In this document: piece by piece, positions 5,702-6,839 of the stretch | Layout: the number at the start of each line of letters is the position of its first letter | Position numbering within the stretch: the first letter of the stretch is position 1 | NCBI GenBank assembly: GCA_015058265.1 | Contig: SVCR01000093.1 | Span: forward strand, 1-6,839 | From: Clostridiales bacterium | GTDB taxonomy: Bacteria; Bacillota_A; Clostridia; Peptostreptococcales; Anaerovoracaceae | DNA: 6,839 bases | Direction of reading: 5' to 3' | Translations under genes and position numbers: made by a program | The notes under the pieces: model-generated | Databases searched by the model: none | Told to the model about the DNA's origin: nothing | The model's input: the letters and a program-made list of their open reading frames with translations, nothing else

Positions 5702-5777
5702 GATGGCCGGGCTCCTTCTGATAAAGTCTGACTGAGACATTGAAAAGCAGACACTAATATGATAACTTGAGTTCGTT

Positions 5778-6767
5778 ATGAAGACTTTTACCAGGGATTA
5801 CAGAATGATAGCTGATTACCCTGAACCTTTTGCCGGGTATTTCAGAGACATGAAACCTTGTGTATTCGATATCGAGGCTACGGGTCTCGATCCGAAGACA
5901 AGCAAGGTCTGTCTTACTGCGCTCCTGACACAGACCGATACAGGCATCAGGATCACTCAGTTCCTGGCAGAGAATCATTATGAGGAGAACAGGGTGCTGG
6001 ATGCGACAATGGAATTCCTGGAGCAGGAAGGGATCGGATATCTGGTCACTTTCAACGGGCGGGCCTATGATGTCCCGTTCATGAACCGGCGAATGGAATC
6101 CTCATTCATGGATAACAAGATAGATCTCTTTGACTTTGATCTGTACAGATATCTGAGGAAGGGTACTGATCTCAGGCAGAGGATAGGGTCTATGAGCCAG
6201 AAGTCCATAGAGGATCATTACGGCATATCATCGGACAGGCAGGATATCATATCGGGAAGAGAGAGCGTCACTCTGTTTGATCAATATGCTTTGACCGGTA
6301 ATACTACGATAGAGAAGATAATCCTGACACACAACAGGGAAGATGTGCTGCAGCTTCACAGGCTCCTCCATCTGAGTATCACAGAAGCCGAAGATGTGCA
6401 CGCGGCAATGGCTGTACACGGTTTCCCTTCGAATGACGGAAGATTCGCACTGAGACCGCATATTTCCGTTCCTAAGAAAATGCTCAGGATAAGCGGGGAA
6501 CAGCTCAGACAGCCTGTCTCTGCCACTTTCTTCCCGGACATGGACAGCCCGCTGACTGCAGAGTTCAATTCAATGGCTGCATCTCTGTCGATAGATGTTC
6601 CGCTTGAGAAGCACGGTGATGTGCTCTTTTTCGATACTGCGTCTGCCGGTGTGGACCTCAGCAGTGATCCCGACTGTGTCAACGGATATCTCATCATGAA
6701 CAGCCGGACTGCAAACGTGCTTGCGGCTGCTCTGATCGACGTGATCGCAGAGAAGCTCCCGCAGTAA
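5778..6767 (+). CDS. YprB-like ribonuclease H-fold (DEDD) exonuclease domain protein
   Basis: Predicted metal-dependent 3'-5' exonuclease of the RNase_H_2/YprB type, acting on nucleic acid in the cytoplasm. ExoI motif VFDIEATGL at residues 29-37 supplies D31 and E33. ExoII TFNGRAYDVPFMNRR at 91-105 supplies D98. ExoIII THNREDVLQLHRLL at 184-197 supplies D189, with H185 four residues before it. The catalytic domain covers about residues 25-200. The remaining 130 residues show no recognisable domain; the TPR-like C-terminus of longer YprB proteins is not evident. The ATG at 5778 has only a weak ribosome binding site (GAG, 5769-5771), while the in-frame ATG at 5805 has AGGGA (5793-5797) 7 nt before it, giving a 320-residue alternative with an intact domain. 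Homologues I recall often begin MKT-, favouring 5778. Ends in TAA followed directly by a second TAA. Substrate unknown. Confidence 0.88.
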   Translation: MKTFTRDYRMIADYPEPFAGYFRDMKPCVFDIEATGLDPKTSKVCLTALLTQTDTGIRITQFLAENHYEENRVLDATMEFLEQEGIGYLVTFNGRAYDVPFMNRRMESSFMDNKIDLFDFDLYRYLRKGTDLRQRIGSMSQKSIEDHYGISSDRQDIISGRESVTLFDQYALTGNTTIEKIILTHNREDVLQLHRLLHLSITEAEDVHAAMAVHGFPSNDGRFALRPHISVPKKMLRISGEQLRQPVSATFFPDMDSPLTAEFNSMAASLSIDVPLEKHGDVLFFDTASAGVDLSSDPDCVNGYLIMNSRTANVLAAALIDVIAEKLPQ

Positions 6768-6839
6768 TAAAGACGCAGGAAATACTGCATTAATTGATTC
6801 GCAGAAATAAAGACGCAGGAAATACCGCAGTAATTGATC
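6761..6839. repeat. 40-bp tandem repeat, two units visible, cut by window end
   Basis: Unit 1 is 6761-6800 and unit 2 starts at 6801 and runs to the window edge. The first 38 aligned bases differ at three positions (6765/6805, 6786/6826, 6790/6830), and a fourth difference falls at the last visible base. Both contain AATAAAGACGCAGGAAATAC and TAATTGAT. The first unit overlaps the last codon and stop of the YprB-like gene. The 40-bp period is not a multiple of three, arguing against a coding repeat. There are no spacers, so it is not a CRISPR array. The number of further units is unknown. Confidence 0.8.

Larger units (their letters stand above)
5577..5777. other. Intergenic stretch with diverged direct repeats, no protein gene
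   Basis: About 200 nt between the terminator and the YprB-like gene. It contains the 29-bp repeat pair at 5588-5616 and 5673-5701 and a second short repeat, ATGGCCGG, at 5668-5675 and 5703-5710. A weak promoter-like pair, GAGACA (5734-5739) and TATGAT (5758-5763) with 18 nt between, could serve the gene at 5778, but its -35 matches the consensus at only four of six bases. Confidence 0.55.

Noticed and set aside
5518..5754. Minus-strand open frame of 78 codons across the intergenic gap
   Set aside because: It starts at GTG without a good ribosome binding site, runs antisense through the terminator stem and both 29-bp repeats, and its product is an Arg/Ser-rich composition typical of spurious frames.
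6356..6790. Minus-strand open frame of 144 codons at the 3' end of the YprB-like gene
   Set aside because: It is antisense to a well-supported nuclease gene, lacks a ribosome binding site and resembles no family.
6761..6839. CRISPR array
   Set aside because: The units follow each other directly without unique spacers, so this is a tandem repeat.

Overview
The window reads as chromosomal DNA of a Firmicute, probably class Clostridia. The support is the gene set (valS-folC, a YitT-type membrane protein, a YprB-like nuclease, a small P-loop protein), strong AGGAGG-type ribosome binding sites, consensus sigma-A promoters in AT-rich gaps and intrinsic terminators. A Family XIII/Anaerovoracaceae-like lineage would fit, but that is only an impression. 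All six protein genes lie on the + strand.

Layout. 1-963: 3' part of valS (valyl-tRNA synthetase). 973-2172: folC (folylpolyglutamate/dihydrofolate synthase), 9 nt behind valS, with its ribosome binding site overlapping the valS stop. 2173-2315: short gap with a good sigma-A promoter. 2316-2738: a 140-aa P-loop protein with its own promoter, a strong ribosome binding site and a GC-rich terminator. 2823-4136: a beta-class, Mod-like DNA adenine methyltransferase with no restriction partner in view. 4155-5270: a YitT-family membrane protein, probably co-transcribed with the methyltransferase. 5271-5777: a 507-nt gap without a credible protein gene but rich in signals. 5778-6767: a YprB-like RNase H-fold exonuclease. 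6761-6839: the start of a 40-bp tandem repeat that runs off the window.

The genes form short housekeeping or lineage-specific transcription units rather than one pathway. valS and folC supply aminoacyl-tRNA and polyglutamylated folate. The methyltransferase appears to be an orphan.

The most unusual stretch is 5271-5777. It holds (a) three copies of AAGTACAATT, the middle one inverted so that it can pair with either neighbour; (b) a consensus promoter followed about 60 nt later by a textbook terminator, predicting an RNA of about 90 nt with a 5' hairpin, a C-rich unpaired linker and a UCCCCCC terminator loop; and (c) a 29-bp imperfect direct repeat whose two copies differ only by transitions. 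The linker of the predicted RNA can form 12 continuous pairs (one G-U) with the yitT ribosome binding site at 4137-4148. This suggests a small RNA that may repress its upstream neighbour. The promoter, terminator and complementarity can be read directly; the regulatory role is inference.
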